Below, one piece after another: positions 16,836-24,939 of a stretch of 64,000 bases of DNA. The notes below the pieces were generated by a model that saw only the letters and a list, made by a program, of their open reading frames with translations, was not told the origin of the DNA and did not search any database. The number at the start of each line of letters is the position of its first letter. The first letter of the stretch is position 1. Position numbers and translations under genes: made by a program. The DNA is from Rhodococcus rhodnii (GTDB lineage: Bacteria; Actinomycetota; Actinomycetes; Mycobacteriales; Pseudonocardiaceae), in the NCBI GenBank assembly GCA_000720375.1, contig JOAA01000016.1:62001-126000 (forward strand), given 5' to 3'.

Positions 16836-17839
16836 TCTGGTTGACCTGGCGCCAGTTCCGGTTCCCCGCCGCGGCCATCGCGGCGATCGTCGCGGCCCTC
16901 GCCATCGTCCTGGTGACCATGCAGCTGCCGTCCATCGCCGACGCGCAGACGCTGTACCGCCAGCTCACTGATCTCGACTACCAGCTCTACTACGCCGGAC
17001 TGCTGGTGATGTACGGGATCCCGCCGATCATCGGGATCTTCTGGGGTGCCCCGCTGATCAGCCGTGAGCTCGAAACCGGCACGCATCGCCTGGCGTGGAA
17101 CCAAACCGTGACGCGAAGCCGGTGGCTGGCGGTGAAACTCGGGATGGCCGGGCTGGCCGCGATGGCCGTCAGCGCACTGGCCAGCCTGGTGGTCAGCTGG
17201 TGGGCGGGCCCGATCGACGCCGCGACCGAACTGGCCCGCAACTCCAACTTCGGCCCACGGATCGAACCTCCGGTCTTCGCCGTCCGCGGCATCGTGCCGA
17301 TCGGTTACGCCGCCTTCGCGTTCGTTCTCGGTGTCACAGTGGGAATCCTGCTCCGGCGCACGATCGCGGCCATGGCAGTCACGCTCGTCCTCTACATCGC
17401 CGTACAACTCGCGTTCCCCTTGGCGATACGGCCTTACGTGCTCGCACCTGACCATCAGACGGTCACGATCACCGAAGACAACGTCACACAGATCCATATC
17501 AACGAGGCTGGGAAGTTCGAGCAGATCGGGGTCGAGAGCAGCCCCGGATCGTGGGTACTGGCCAACCAGACGGTCGACCCCGCCGGCAACCCGGTCGACC
17601 TGGCCACCGCGGTCACGGCCGCCGAGTGCACCGTCCCGCCGCCTTCACTGGGACCGCCACCGGGCCGGCCGACCGCCTGCCTCGAGAAGCTCACCAGCCT
17701 GGGTTACAAGCAAGAGCTGACGTATCACCCGTCGAGCAGGTTCTGGGGACTGCAGGCCATCGAGACCGCGATCTACCTCGCCCTCACGGCCCTGCTGACG
17801 TGGTTGTCCTTCCGGCTGGTCCGTCGCTATCTGTCCTGA
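16832..17839 (+). CDS. ABC-2 type permease
   Basis: The 335-residue membrane protein starts with an ATGA overlap on the ATPase gene. It has about six helices, the first at residues 10-30 (AAAIAAIVAALAIVLVT). An extracytoplasmic region of about 90 residues lies between the last two (RPYVLAPDHQTVTITEDNV to YHPSSRFWG). The LETGTHRLAWNQTVTRSRW segment near residue 85 is typical of these permeases, as in Streptomyces YtrA-linked transporters. It forms the membrane half of the exporter with the preceding ATPase. Confidence 0.85.
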   Translation: MIWLTWRQFRFPAAAIAAIVAALAIVLVTMQLPSIADAQTLYRQLTDLDYQLYYAGLLVMYGIPPIIGIFWGAPLISRELETGTHRLAWNQTVTRSRWLAVKLGMAGLAAMAVSALASLVVSWWAGPIDAATELARNSNFGPRIEPPVFAVRGIVPIGYAAFAFVLGVTVGILLRRTIAAMAVTLVLYIAVQLAFPLAIRPYVLAPDHQTVTITEDNVTQIHINEAGKFEQIGVESSPGSWVLANQTVDPAGNPVDLATAVTAAECTVPPPSLGPPPGRPTACLEKLTSLGYKQELTYHPSSRFWGLQAIETAIYLALTALLTWLSFRLVRRYLS

Positions 17840-17850
17840 AAGGACACTGA

Positions 17851-18924
17851 ATGCTTCGAGCTTTGACCGTCATCACCATGGCCGCGACCCTCGCGACCGG
17901 TCACACGGCCGCCGCGGCCACCGATCTCGTTCTGCCGAAACCCACCGGGAGATTCGCGGTCGGCACGAAAGCCTTGTACCTCAAGGACACCGCCCGTGCC
18001 GACCCATGGGTGGGCGGCCCCCGAGAACTGATGATCACGCTGCGATATCCGGCACTGTTACCGGGGCAACGAGCGAAGTACATGACACCCAAGGAATCCG
18101 CGCTGCTGCTGGCGGAGATTCCCAGTGTGCCGCCCGAGATCCTGAGCACTGTCCGGACCAATTCGTTCACCAACGCCGTTCCGGCGCCAGGCAAGCGGCC
18201 GCTCATCGTGCTCTCCCCTGGCTACACCAAGCCGCGGGCCACGCTGAGCACGCTGTCGGAGGAGTTGGCGAGCGCGGGCCACGTCGTGGCCACGATCGGC
18301 CACACCTACGAGAACACCGGCACAGAATTCCCGGACGGACGTGTCGCCACCTGCGCGTCCTGCGACATCCCGCACGACCCAGCCTTCTGGCTGAAGCTGG
18401 AGAACGGCCGCGCGGCCGATGTCTCGTTCGTACTCGACGAGCTGCTCAAGACCTACCCGATGATCGACCGGAACCGGATCGCGATGGGCGGCCACTCGGT
18501 CGGCGGCATCAGCACCATCCGGGCCATGCTCGCCGACCCGCGGATCCGCGCGGGCATCAACATCGACGGCGGCTCGCACGACGAGAACCCGACCGCCGAG
18601 CTGAACCGGCCGTTCCTGTTGATCGGCCACGAAGGCACCGGGCCCGCCCAGAACATCGGCTGGAAGCGCGAGTGGCAGCGGATGACCGGCTGGAAACGGT
18701 GGCTCGAGGTCGACGGCACGCGGCACGCGTCCTTCACCGACGTCGGCCTGCTGGGCGAGCAACTCGGCCTCGACGGCGGCGGGCCTCTGCCTGCGGAACG
18801 GACGGCGGTGATCACCCGCGCGTACGTCAAGGCGTTCTTCGACCAGCACCTGCGGGGCATGCCGCAACCGTTGCTGGACAAGCCGTCGCCGGCTTACCCG
18901 GAAGTGCGGTTCCTAGCCGTGTAG
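17851..18924 (+). CDS. secreted PAF-acetylhydrolase-like lipase
   Basis: The 357-residue protein has a probable signal peptide (MLRALTVITMAATLATG, cleaved near TAAAA). The mature domain has the alpha/beta-hydrolase fold of the platelet-activating-factor acetylhydrolase/dienelactone hydrolase group: VLSPGYTKPRATLSTL, nucleophile elbow GGHSVGG, and late His in DGTRHASFTDVG. It starts 12 bp after the permease stop, so it may be read from the ABC operon. The substrate is unknown. Its 3' end overlaps the convergent PHP gene by 12 bp. Confidence 0.83.
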   Translation: MLRALTVITMAATLATGHTAAAATDLVLPKPTGRFAVGTKALYLKDTARADPWVGGPRELMITLRYPALLPGQRAKYMTPKESALLLAEIPSVPPEILSTVRTNSFTNAVPAPGKRPLIVLSPGYTKPRATLSTLSEELASAGHVVATIGHTYENTGTEFPDGRVATCASCDIPHDPAFWLKLENGRAADVSFVLDELLKTYPMIDRNRIAMGGHSVGGISTIRAMLADPRIRAGINIDGGSHDENPTAELNRPFLLIGHEGTGPAQNIGWKREWQRMTGWKRWLEVDGTRHASFTDVGLLGEQLGLDGGGPLPAERTAVITRAYVKAFFDQHLRGMPQPLLDKPSPAYPEVRFLAV

Positions 18925-19773
18925 CAGCGGTACGCCGGAGGTCCTGGAGACGAGCTCGTCGAAAGCCTCCGGCGAGGTGGAGTCCTGGCCGATCCTGATC
19001 GTCTTGTTCGTACCGTGGTAGTCGCTGGACCCGGTCCGGATCAGGCGCAGGTCCACGGCCAGCTCGCCCAGCTCCTCGCGGATCGACGGGTCGTGATCGG
19101 GATGGTCGACCTCCAGCCCGGTCAGGCCCGCGGCCGCCAGCTCCTTGATCACGTCGGCGGTCACGGTCGGGCCGCGGTGGTGAGCGAACGCATGAGCCAG
19201 GACGGTCACGCCGCCCGCGTCGGCGATCATCTGGATCGCGGTGTGCACCGGGGTGTCCCGGCGGCTGACGTGGAACCGGCCCCGAGAGTTGAGGAAGACG
19301 CCGAACGCCTCGTCGACCGTGGCGACGACACCCGCTTGGACCAGTGCCATGGCCAAGTGCGGACGTCCGGCGGGCGAGTCCGCAGGCAGGGACGCCATCA
19401 AGGCGTCCGGGTCGACCGGATAGCCGTCCTCGGCCATGCGCTTGGCCATCTTGTACAGCCGGGCCCGGCGTTCCGCGCGCAGGCGGGACTGTTCGGCCAC
19501 GATCGCGGGGGCGGTCGGGTCGAACAGGTATGCAAGTAGGTGCACGGTGGCCGTGCCACCACGCCCGTTGGGTGAGGTACAGGACAGCTCGGCGCCTCGG
19601 ACAAGCGACAGACCGCGCGGAAGCGCCTCCGCGGCCTCGGCCCACCCTGCCGTGGTGTCGTGGTCGGTCAACGCGACCGCGGACAACCCGGCTGCCGATG
19701 CCTTGGTGACCAACTCCGTGGGCGTGTCCGTGCCATCCGAGACGGACGAGTGCGTATGCAGATCGATCACCAT
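18913..19773 (-). CDS. PHP-domain phosphoesterase (TrpH/YciV-like)
   Basis: The 286-residue protein has the polymerase-and-histidinol-phosphatase fold with metal motifs DLHTHSSVSDG (residues 4-14), LTDHDTT, an E in RGAELSC, AHAFAHH and SSDYHG near the C-terminus. Its length and motif order match the RNase AM / 3',5'-nucleoside bisphosphate phosphatase branch. It is cytoplasmic and has no evident operon partner. The start ATG gives the first metal motif at residue 4, as usual. Confidence 0.9.
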   Translation of the reverse strand: MVIDLHTHSSVSDGTDTPTELVTKASAAGLSAVALTDHDTTAGWAEAAEALPRGLSLVRGAELSCTSPNGRGGTATVHLLAYLFDPTAPAIVAEQSRLRAERRARLYKMAKRMAEDGYPVDPDALMASLPADSPAGRPHLAMALVQAGVVATVDEAFGVFLNSRGRFHVSRRDTPVHTAIQMIADAGGVTVLAHAFAHHRGPTVTADVIKELAAAGLTGLEVDHPDHDPSIREELGELAVDLRLIRTGSSDYHGTNKTIRIGQDSTSPEAFDELVSRTSGVPLLHG

Positions 19774-19808
19774 GTCATCCAGTGTGCTGCATGACCGGCG
19801 ATGATCTG

Positions 19809-20369
19809 CTAGCCGTTCTTCTGTTTGCCCAGGGCGGCCTTCTTCGCCCTGATCATCGAGAAGCGCTCGGCCTGCGCCTTCTTGTCACCGAACACCAGTT
19901 CCGAAATGGCGTCGTACACCTGCTCTGGCTTGGGCAGATAGTTGATCCGGTTCAGCGCCTGGATCTGACCGGCCGACTCGACCACCATCGTGCCGTAGCC
20001 GAACAGCCTGCCCACCCACGATCTCTCGTACGTGAGGTCCGTCACCTTGCCGATCGGCATCATCAGGACCTTCGTGGTGAAGACGCCCGTGGTCATCATG
20101 AACCGTTTGTCGGTCACCACGATCCGCTCCACCCACCACTCGAGCACGAGGTAGGCGAAGCGGAGCAGCACGATCAGCGCGGCGTACCACAGCACGTTCT
20201 GCAGCAGCCACATCGAGGACGGCAGGATGTAGGAGATCATCACAGCGACAGCGAGCAGCGCCGCCGCCTCGAAGACATCCCACGCCAACACCGCCCAATG
20301 CCGGCGTACCCGGATCACTCTTCGTTCGGAGTCAAGGAGGTACTCGTCTGGATCCCTGGGCGCGAACAT
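19809..20369 (-). CDS. PH-domain membrane protein (YdbS-like, bPH2)
   Basis: The 186-residue protein has two membrane helices (AWDVFEAAALLAVAVMISY and NVLWYAALIVLLRFAYLVL) followed by a bacterial PH domain: RIVVTDKRFMMTTGVFTTKV and GYGTMVVESAGQIQAL. The positively charged C-terminal tail faces the cytoplasm. The family's function is unclear. A small membrane-protein gene lies 18 bp upstream on the same strand, so they may be co-transcribed. Confidence 0.88.
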   Translation of the reverse strand: MFAPRDPDEYLLDSERRVIRVRRHWAVLAWDVFEAAALLAVAVMISYILPSSMWLLQNVLWYAALIVLLRFAYLVLEWWVERIVVTDKRFMMTTGVFTTKVLMMPIGKVTDLTYERSWVGRLFGYGTMVVESAGQIQALNRINYLPKPEQVYDAISELVFGDKKAQAERFSMIRAKKAALGKQKNG

Positions 20370-20387
20370 GGCTCCAGTATCTCGCGC

Positions 20388-20552
20388 CTACGGGTTAAAG
20401 ACATGACTGACGAACGTAATAATTGCTTCTGCGGCGTCCTTGATCGTGCTCACGATGTTGGTGACAATGCCCGCAGACGCCTGCGGTTGAGTTACCAGGA
20501 AGAACACGAGCAACGCGACTCCGGTCAACACGAGGATCTTCTTCGTGTTCAC
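20388..20552 (-). CDS. small single-pass membrane protein
   Basis: The 54-residue protein opens MNTKKILVLTGVALLVFF from GTG 20552 and continues with an amphipathic IVTNIVSTIKDAAEAIITFV tail. GAGAAGG lies upstream at somewhat long spacing. The frame is open further to 20666, but that extension is Arg/Trp-rich and unlike a membrane protein N-terminus. Similar short proteins are common in actinobacteria; the function is unknown. Confidence 0.65.
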   Translation of the reverse strand: MNTKKILVLTGVALLVFFLVTQPQASAGIVTNIVSTIKDAAEAIITFVSHVFNP

Positions 20553-20696
20553 GACGACCAACCCCGTCCTTCTCCGCACCCAGTGGCGCCTGTTGAAAAC
20601 CGTTGTACCGCACCAAGTGGGCGGCTGACGAGAGTTGTACAGCACTCGGAGCACACGCTCGGACACGCGGCCGAAATCTCGCTACGCTACGTATTC

Positions 20697-21122
20697 ATGC
20701 CAGGTGGCCCCGTTCGTAAGATCAGGTGTGTCGGAGGGGTGACCCACGACACATATGGCCGTCTTTTGATGGTTCAGCGTGCGCACGCCCCCGGCGAGGG
20801 CCTGTGGTCGATACCGGGCGGACGGGTCGAACCGGGTGAGTCCGACCCCGCCGCCGTGGCCCGTGAGCTGCGTGAAGAGACCGGTTTGACGGTCTCGATA
20901 GGCCGTCTGGTGGGCACTGTCACCCGGCCGGCCGCGAGCGGTTTGTACGAGATATACGACTACGAATGCCGGGTCATCGGAGGCCTTCTGCGCCCGGGAG
21001 ACGACGCCGCGCAGGCCGCGTGGATCGACCTGGCGGCGTTCGGCACACTCGAACGGACGAATTTGCTCACCGAAGGCCTTGCTCCCACACTCCGGGACTG
21101 GGACATGCTCCCGCGCGCATGA
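20697..21122 (+). CDS. Nudix hydrolase
   Basis: The 141-residue protein has a complete Nudix box: GGRVEPGESD continuing into VARELREETGL (G-x5-E-x7-R-E-x2-E-E pattern), after the typical SIPGG strand. It should cleave a nucleoside diphosphate linked to another moiety with Mg2+. The exact substrate (8-oxo-dGTP, ADP-ribose, NADH and others) cannot be told. ATG 20697 is the only start giving a standard N-terminus. It converges on the DUF2332 gene 4 bp away. Confidence 0.9.
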   Translation: MPGGPVRKIRCVGGVTHDTYGRLLMVQRAHAPGEGLWSIPGGRVEPGESDPAAVARELREETGLTVSIGRLVGTVTRPAASGLYEIYDYECRVIGGLLRPGDDAAQAAWIDLAAFGTLERTNLLTEGLAPTLRDWDMLPRA

Positions 21123-21126
21123 GTTT

Positions 21127-22221
21127 CTACAGCCACGTAAGGGTTTGGCCATGCGCTCCGGTGCGGCCGAGCAACCGGGCGTCCGGCTTGCCCGACTCCC
21201 ACCGCACGAGCGCGAGCACACCTCGGATCTCCCGGAAGCTGTCCTCGAAGTCCGTGCGACCCGGCACGAGGTACGTCATCGCGGCCAGGTAGTGCTCCTG
21301 GCTGACCCACCAGAGCGGCCTGGTGGCCGCCAGAGAGGCCAGTGCGGCCACGAATTCCTGCCTCCGCTCGTCGGCCAGGTACGGCAGCACGTGGCTCGTC
21401 AGAACGACCAATGGGAGCTCGGCAGGCACCTGAGCGGCCGCGTCGGCCAGCCCGTCCACCGCGTCCCCTGTGACCAGCGTCGGCCGGTCCTTCTCCTGCA
21501 TCTCGGCGGCCACCCGCAGCCGCCGCGACCGCTCCGGCTGATCGGCCCAGACGCACGCCTCCAGCCACGCGAGCTCTTCCTCGTCCCGCAGGTCGATCGG
21601 GCGGCGGTCCAGGCCCACCTTGGCGGCCACGGCGAGCTTCTTGGGCAGTTTGGGCAACGGCTGGCCGGACACCGCACAGGTCAGCACGAGCGGCGTCTTC
21701 GTCGGGCCCGCGTTGATCTGCTCGCCGGCCTCGGTGGAGTACCGGTAGCCGTACCGGTCGACGCCGAGCAGCAGCCCCGCGCTAGTGCCGACCTCCAGCA
21801 GCCCGATCGGCCCCTTGGCCTGTTTGGCCGCCTGCGCGATGGCCGGGAACATCGTCGCGACCCGGCGGACCTCGTTGGTCTGCGTCGTGCGCGTCGAGAT
21901 CAGCTCACGCATCTTGTCCGCGCGGCCGAGCACGAACTGGCGGAACAGCGGCCAGACCCGCTCGTCCGGGCCGAAACTGCCACCCATCGTCAGGTAGTAG
22001 TTGGCCAGCTCGATCCACGGCTCGGCCTGAACGAGACGTTGCGCAGCGGCGAAGAACAGCGTGCCGTGCGCGAAATTCTCCGGTGCCGCGGCCAGCAGCG
22101 CGGCCACTTCGTCGTCGTCCTTGGCATGCGTGGCCAGCAACTCGTACAGCGGCGAAATGCCCGCCGCCTCGTTCACGGCGAAGTTCGTCAGCCGCGCCTT
22201 GGCCAGCTCCAACGACGCCAT
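21127..22221 (-). CDS. DUF2332 protein
   Basis: The 364-residue protein resembles the DUF2332 family. Features include FFAAAQRLVQAEPWIELANYY, the GLLEVGTSAGLLLGVDRY segment resembling a Rossmann-type nucleotide-binding turn, and LPLVVLTSHVLPYL. That pattern hints at a methyltransferase-like fold, but activity has not been established as far as I know. The start ATG overlaps the upstream MaoC-like stop by one base (TGATG), so the two are coupled. Confidence 0.83.
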   Translation of the reverse strand: MASLELAKARLTNFAVNEAAGISPLYELLATHAKDDDEVAALLAAAPENFAHGTLFFAAAQRLVQAEPWIELANYYLTMGGSFGPDERVWPLFRQFVLGRADKMRELISTRTTQTNEVRRVATMFPAIAQAAKQAKGPIGLLEVGTSAGLLLGVDRYGYRYSTEAGEQINAGPTKTPLVLTCAVSGQPLPKLPKKLAVAAKVGLDRRPIDLRDEEELAWLEACVWADQPERSRRLRVAAEMQEKDRPTLVTGDAVDGLADAAAQVPAELPLVVLTSHVLPYLADERRQEFVAALASLAATRPLWWVSQEHYLAAMTYLVPGRTDFEDSFREIRGVLALVRWESGKPDARLLGRTGAHGQTLTWL

Positions 22222-22724
22222 CAGGCCACTGGCTCCGGACGGCCGGGCTGCTCGCCGCCGCGCGACTCACCGTACGAGCGCTTCGGAACCATCACCTTGC
22301 GACGGAAAACACACACGACTGTTCCGTCCTGTTTGTACCCACGGGTCTCCACGTAGACCACCCCACGGTCGTCCTTGGACTTCGACGGTGTCTTGTCAAG
22401 CACTTCGGTCTCGCCGTAGATCGTGTCACCGTGGAAGGTCGGTTTGACGTGTTTGAGCGATTCCACCTCCAGATTAGCGATCGCCTTGCCGGAGACGTCA
22501 GGCACCGACATGCCCAGCAGCAGCGAGTAGATGTAGTTGCCCACCACCACGTTGCGGCCGAAGTCGGTTGTCTGCGCCGCATAGTGCGCGTCCATGTGCA
22601 ACGGATGGTGGTTCATGGTGAGCAGGCAGAACAGGTGATCGTCGTACTCGGTCACGGTTTTGCCAGGCCAGTGCTTGTACACCGCACCGATTTCGAACTC
22701 TTCGAAGTAGCGACCGAACTGCAC
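22221..22724 (-). CDS. MaoC-like (hot-dog) dehydratase
   Basis: The 167-residue protein begins at GTG 22724, 7 nt after GGAGGTA. It has the MaoC hydratase pattern: FGRYFEEFEIGAVYKHWPGK, then DHLFCLLTMNHHPLHMDAHY with the catalytic D/N-x-x-x-x-H, and VVVGNYIYSLLLG. It probably hydrates an enoyl-CoA. The acceptor and pathway are not shown by the neighbours. It is co-translated with the DUF2332 gene. Confidence 0.85.
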   Translation of the reverse strand: MQFGRYFEEFEIGAVYKHWPGKTVTEYDDHLFCLLTMNHHPLHMDAHYAAQTTDFGRNVVVGNYIYSLLLGMSVPDVSGKAIANLEVESLKHVKPTFHGDTIYGETEVLDKTPSKSKDDRGVVYVETRGYKQDGTVVCVFRRKVMVPKRSYGESRGGEQPGRPEPVA

Positions 22725-22772
22725 TTGATCTACCTCCGTGTAACGCTGCCGATGGGCGAGGACGACAGTGTG

Positions 22773-22798
22773 GTTGCACAGGGAGTATTCTGTGCAAC
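22773..22798. promoter_or_regulatory. inverted repeat in the MaoC/corA intergenic region
   Basis: GTTGCACAG (22773-22781) and its perfect complement CTGTGCAAC (22790-22798) flank GGAGTATT. The dyad lies 49 bp upstream of the MaoC start and 56 bp upstream of the leader ORF before corA. A regulator site is likely; the protein is unknown. Confidence 0.6.
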
Positions 22799-22853
22799 TG
22801 GTGTGTGAGCGACTCCACCGCTGACACGACCCGACCCTGGGAGGTGAGGACGC

Positions 22854-22922
22854 ATGAGTGGCACAGATAGCGCGCCGAGTACCAGCAGCGTCCCCACCGG
22901 AAGGGTCAGCTTCGCCCGCTAG
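22854..22922 (+). CDS. 22-codon ORF ahead of corA, possible leader peptide
   Basis: ATG at 22854 follows GGGAGGTGAGG at ideal spacing and opens a 22-codon frame (MSGTDSAPSTSSVPTGRVSF then AR). It ends 99 bp before corA. A GC-rich stretch able to fold (GGCCCCGCGGTACCGGCCGG) follows its stop. A strong ribosome site on such a short frame suggests translation, and position suggests regulation of the Mg2+ transporter. The regulatory role is an inference. Confidence 0.5.
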   Translation: MSGTDSAPSTSSVPTGRVSFAR

Positions 22923-23021
22923 GCCCCGCGGTACCGGCCGGGACGCTCCGACAGGCCGGGGAGGACGCCAGTCCACTCCGGCGCGTTTGACGCCCGTAGC
23001 ACGACGAACGTTGGAGGCCCC

Positions 23022-24101
23022 ATGGCTGCGATCCGCCCGCTTGGCGGTCTGCGCGGAAAGCCCGACCGCAACAACGCGCAGGCGCCGATCCCGGTGCCTG
23101 TTTCCGCGTACGTCGTGAACTGCGGCATCTACCGCGACGGCACCCGTGTCCCCGGTCGCTGGACGCATGCCGAGGCGATCAAGGAAGTACGCAAGAACAA
23201 CGACGGCTTTGTCTGGATCGGACTGCACGAGCCGGACGCCGAGCAGATCAAGGGCATCGCGGACACCTTCGGCCTGCACGAGCTGGCCGTCGAGGACGCG
23301 GTGCAGGCGCACCAGCGGCCGAAGCTCGAGCGCTACGACGAGACGTTGTTCATGGTGCTCAAGACAGTCCGCTTCGTCGAGCACTCCTCGCCGACAACCG
23401 CCAGCGAGATCGTCGAGACCGGCGAGCTGATGGCGTTCCTCGGCAAGGACTTCATCGTCACGGTCCGGCACGGCAACCACTCCGGGCTGGCGTCGCTGCG
23501 CGCGGAGCTGGACAAGCAGCCGGAGCGGATGAGCATCGGCCCGGCGGCCGTGCTGCACGCGATCGCCGACCGGATCGTGGACAGCTACCTCGATGTGTCC
23601 GAACGGTTCGAGGACGACATCGAGATGATGGAGACCACCATCTTCGCCCCGCGCACACAGGTCAGCGCCGAGCAGATCTACCTGATGAAGCGTGAGGTTC
23701 TCGAACTGCGCCGAGCGGTCAACCCGTTGGCCAACCCGTTGCGGCGCTTGGCCGAGGGCTACACGCCGTTGGTGCCCGAGCAGGTCCGGTCGTACTTCCG
23801 TGACGTCGACGACCACCTGACCACGGTGACCGACCGGGTGACGGCGTTCGACGAGATGCTGAACACGTTGATCGACGCCACCCTGGCGAAGATCACGCTG
23901 CAGCAGAACACCGACATCCGCAAGATCACCGCGTGGGCCGCGATCATCTCGATCCCGACCATGGTGGTCGGTGTTTACGGGATGAACTTCGACTTCATGC
24001 CGGAACTTCGCTGGAAGTTCGGCTATCCGTTGGTGATCCTGCTCATTGTGCTGGTGTGCACGTGGCTCTACCGGGTGCTGCGCAAGAACCGATGGCTCTA
24101 G
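23022..24101 (+). CDS. corA: CorA-type magnesium/cobalt transporter
   Basis: The 359-residue protein has the long acidic/helical cytoplasmic domain of CorA and two C-terminal membrane helices. Between them lies the diagnostic YGMNFDFMPEL loop (GMN motif, about residues 320-330). The second helix is PLVILLIVLVCTWLYRVL. It forms a pentameric Mg2+ (also Co2+, Ni2+) channel. The ATG at 23022 follows GGAGG at 4 nt. It is homologous to Rv1239c, which neighbours sugC in mycobacteria. A stem terminator overlaps its stop. Confidence 0.93.
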   Translation: MAAIRPLGGLRGKPDRNNAQAPIPVPVSAYVVNCGIYRDGTRVPGRWTHAEAIKEVRKNNDGFVWIGLHEPDAEQIKGIADTFGLHELAVEDAVQAHQRPKLERYDETLFMVLKTVRFVEHSSPTTASEIVETGELMAFLGKDFIVTVRHGNHSGLASLRAELDKQPERMSIGPAAVLHAIADRIVDSYLDVSERFEDDIEMMETTIFAPRTQVSAEQIYLMKREVLELRRAVNPLANPLRRLAEGYTPLVPEQVRSYFRDVDDHLTTVTDRVTAFDEMLNTLIDATLAKITLQQNTDIRKITAWAAIISIPTMVVGVYGMNFDFMPELRWKFGYPLVILLIVLVCTWLYRVLRKNRWL

Positions 24102-24121
24102 CCGGGCGCTCGGCGCCCGGC
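24101..24121 (+). terminator. hairpin after corA
   Basis: GCCGGGCGC (24101-24109), loop TCG, exact complement (24113-24121), starting at the last base of the corA stop codon. There is no U tract. Confidence 0.6.
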
Positions 24122-24176
24122 GGTTCCCGGTCCCTGCCCCATGTCCACCCCCTGACACCACACAGGGAGGCACATC

Positions 24177-24323
24177 ATGTCCCGGTTCCTGCTCAACCCC
24201 CTGTTCTGGCTGGTCACCGTGATCGTCGCGTGGCTGGTTCTGATCACCGTGTCCATCGCGGGCAACCCAGAAGGCGCCCGAGCGCACTCGATGGAGTCCC
24301 CGCAGCAGGTCGCCCAGCGCTAA
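24177..24323 (+). CDS. 48-residue single-pass membrane protein
   Basis: ATG 24177 follows AGGGAGG. The peptide has one helix (FWLVTVIVAWLVLITVSIAG) and a short polar tail ending SPQQVAQR. It lies between corA and a convergent gene, overlapping that gene's stop by 3 bp. A good ribosome site and a real membrane segment support expression. The function is unknown. Confidence 0.62.
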   Translation: MSRFLLNPLFWLVTVIVAWLVLITVSIAGNPEGARAHSMESPQQVAQR

Positions 24324-24922
24324 CGCAGCGCTGAGGCGAGTTTCCTCAGTGCCGCACGGATCTCCTCGGGGGCGAAGGGGTTCACGCTCATCCAGTCACC
24401 GTCGCCGTCCAGTTGGTAGCGACCGTTTTCGGTGTCCAGCCAACGGATTTCGTCACCGGCGCGGTGCCAGTCGTCGTCCGGTCCAGACCGGCGCGCCACC
24501 CCGGCTTGGCCGTTGCCGAGCACGGGTTGCAGGTACTGGACCATTCGACGGGACACGCGATCGTCAACACCGTGCTGGCCAAGGATTTCCTCGACCACGC
24601 GTGGCGGGAGTTTGCGTGGCCGCACGTCGTCCTCGGACGGCAAGTCGCTGATCAGCGCGTCGAACGCGGACTGCAAAGCCTTGCGCGGCAACGTAAACGG
24701 TGTCGTCGGCGCGGCGTCGAGACGCAGGATGATCTCGTACAGCTCGTCGACGGCCTGGTCGAGCGTGACGCGTCGCAGCACGACCGTCCCGAATGGATCG
24801 GCCGCCCGCTGGACCACGATCAGCGCGTCGCCCCGGTAAGCCAGGACGACCGCGCCGACCGTGGTTTTCTCCTCAGCGACAACGAGATCCAGCACACCGC
24901 TGCCGAATCTAAGCAGGTGCAC
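24320..24922 (-). CDS. EspG-like type VII secretion-associated protein (short)
   Basis: The 200-residue protein resembles the C-terminal two-thirds of actinobacterial EspG chaperones: TPFTLPRKALQSAF, VARRSGPDDDWHRAGDEIRW, then LDTENGRYQLDGDGDWMSV and a terminal leucine-rich helix. EspG proteins bind the tips of PE/PPE-type substrates. The usual EspG N-terminus is missing or unrecognisable. No ATG or GTG exists in frame between the upstream stop and GTG 24922, and that start has a weak ribosome site. It follows the WXG100-like gene by 17 bp. Confidence 0.6.
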   Translation of the reverse strand: MHLLRFGSGVLDLVVAEEKTTVGAVVLAYRGDALIVVQRAADPFGTVVLRRVTLDQAVDELYEIILRLDAAPTTPFTLPRKALQSAFDALISDLPSEDDVRPRKLPPRVVEEILGQHGVDDRVSRRMVQYLQPVLGNGQAGVARRSGPDDDWHRAGDEIRWLDTENGRYQLDGDGDWMSVNPFAPEEIRAALRKLASALR

Positions 24923-24939
24923 GAACTCGTCGGCGAGGC

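Noticed and set aside
22725..24287. Long upstream extension of the MaoC-like frame
   Set aside because: Runs antisense through corA; the hot-dog domain begins right at GTG 22724 after a good ribosome site.
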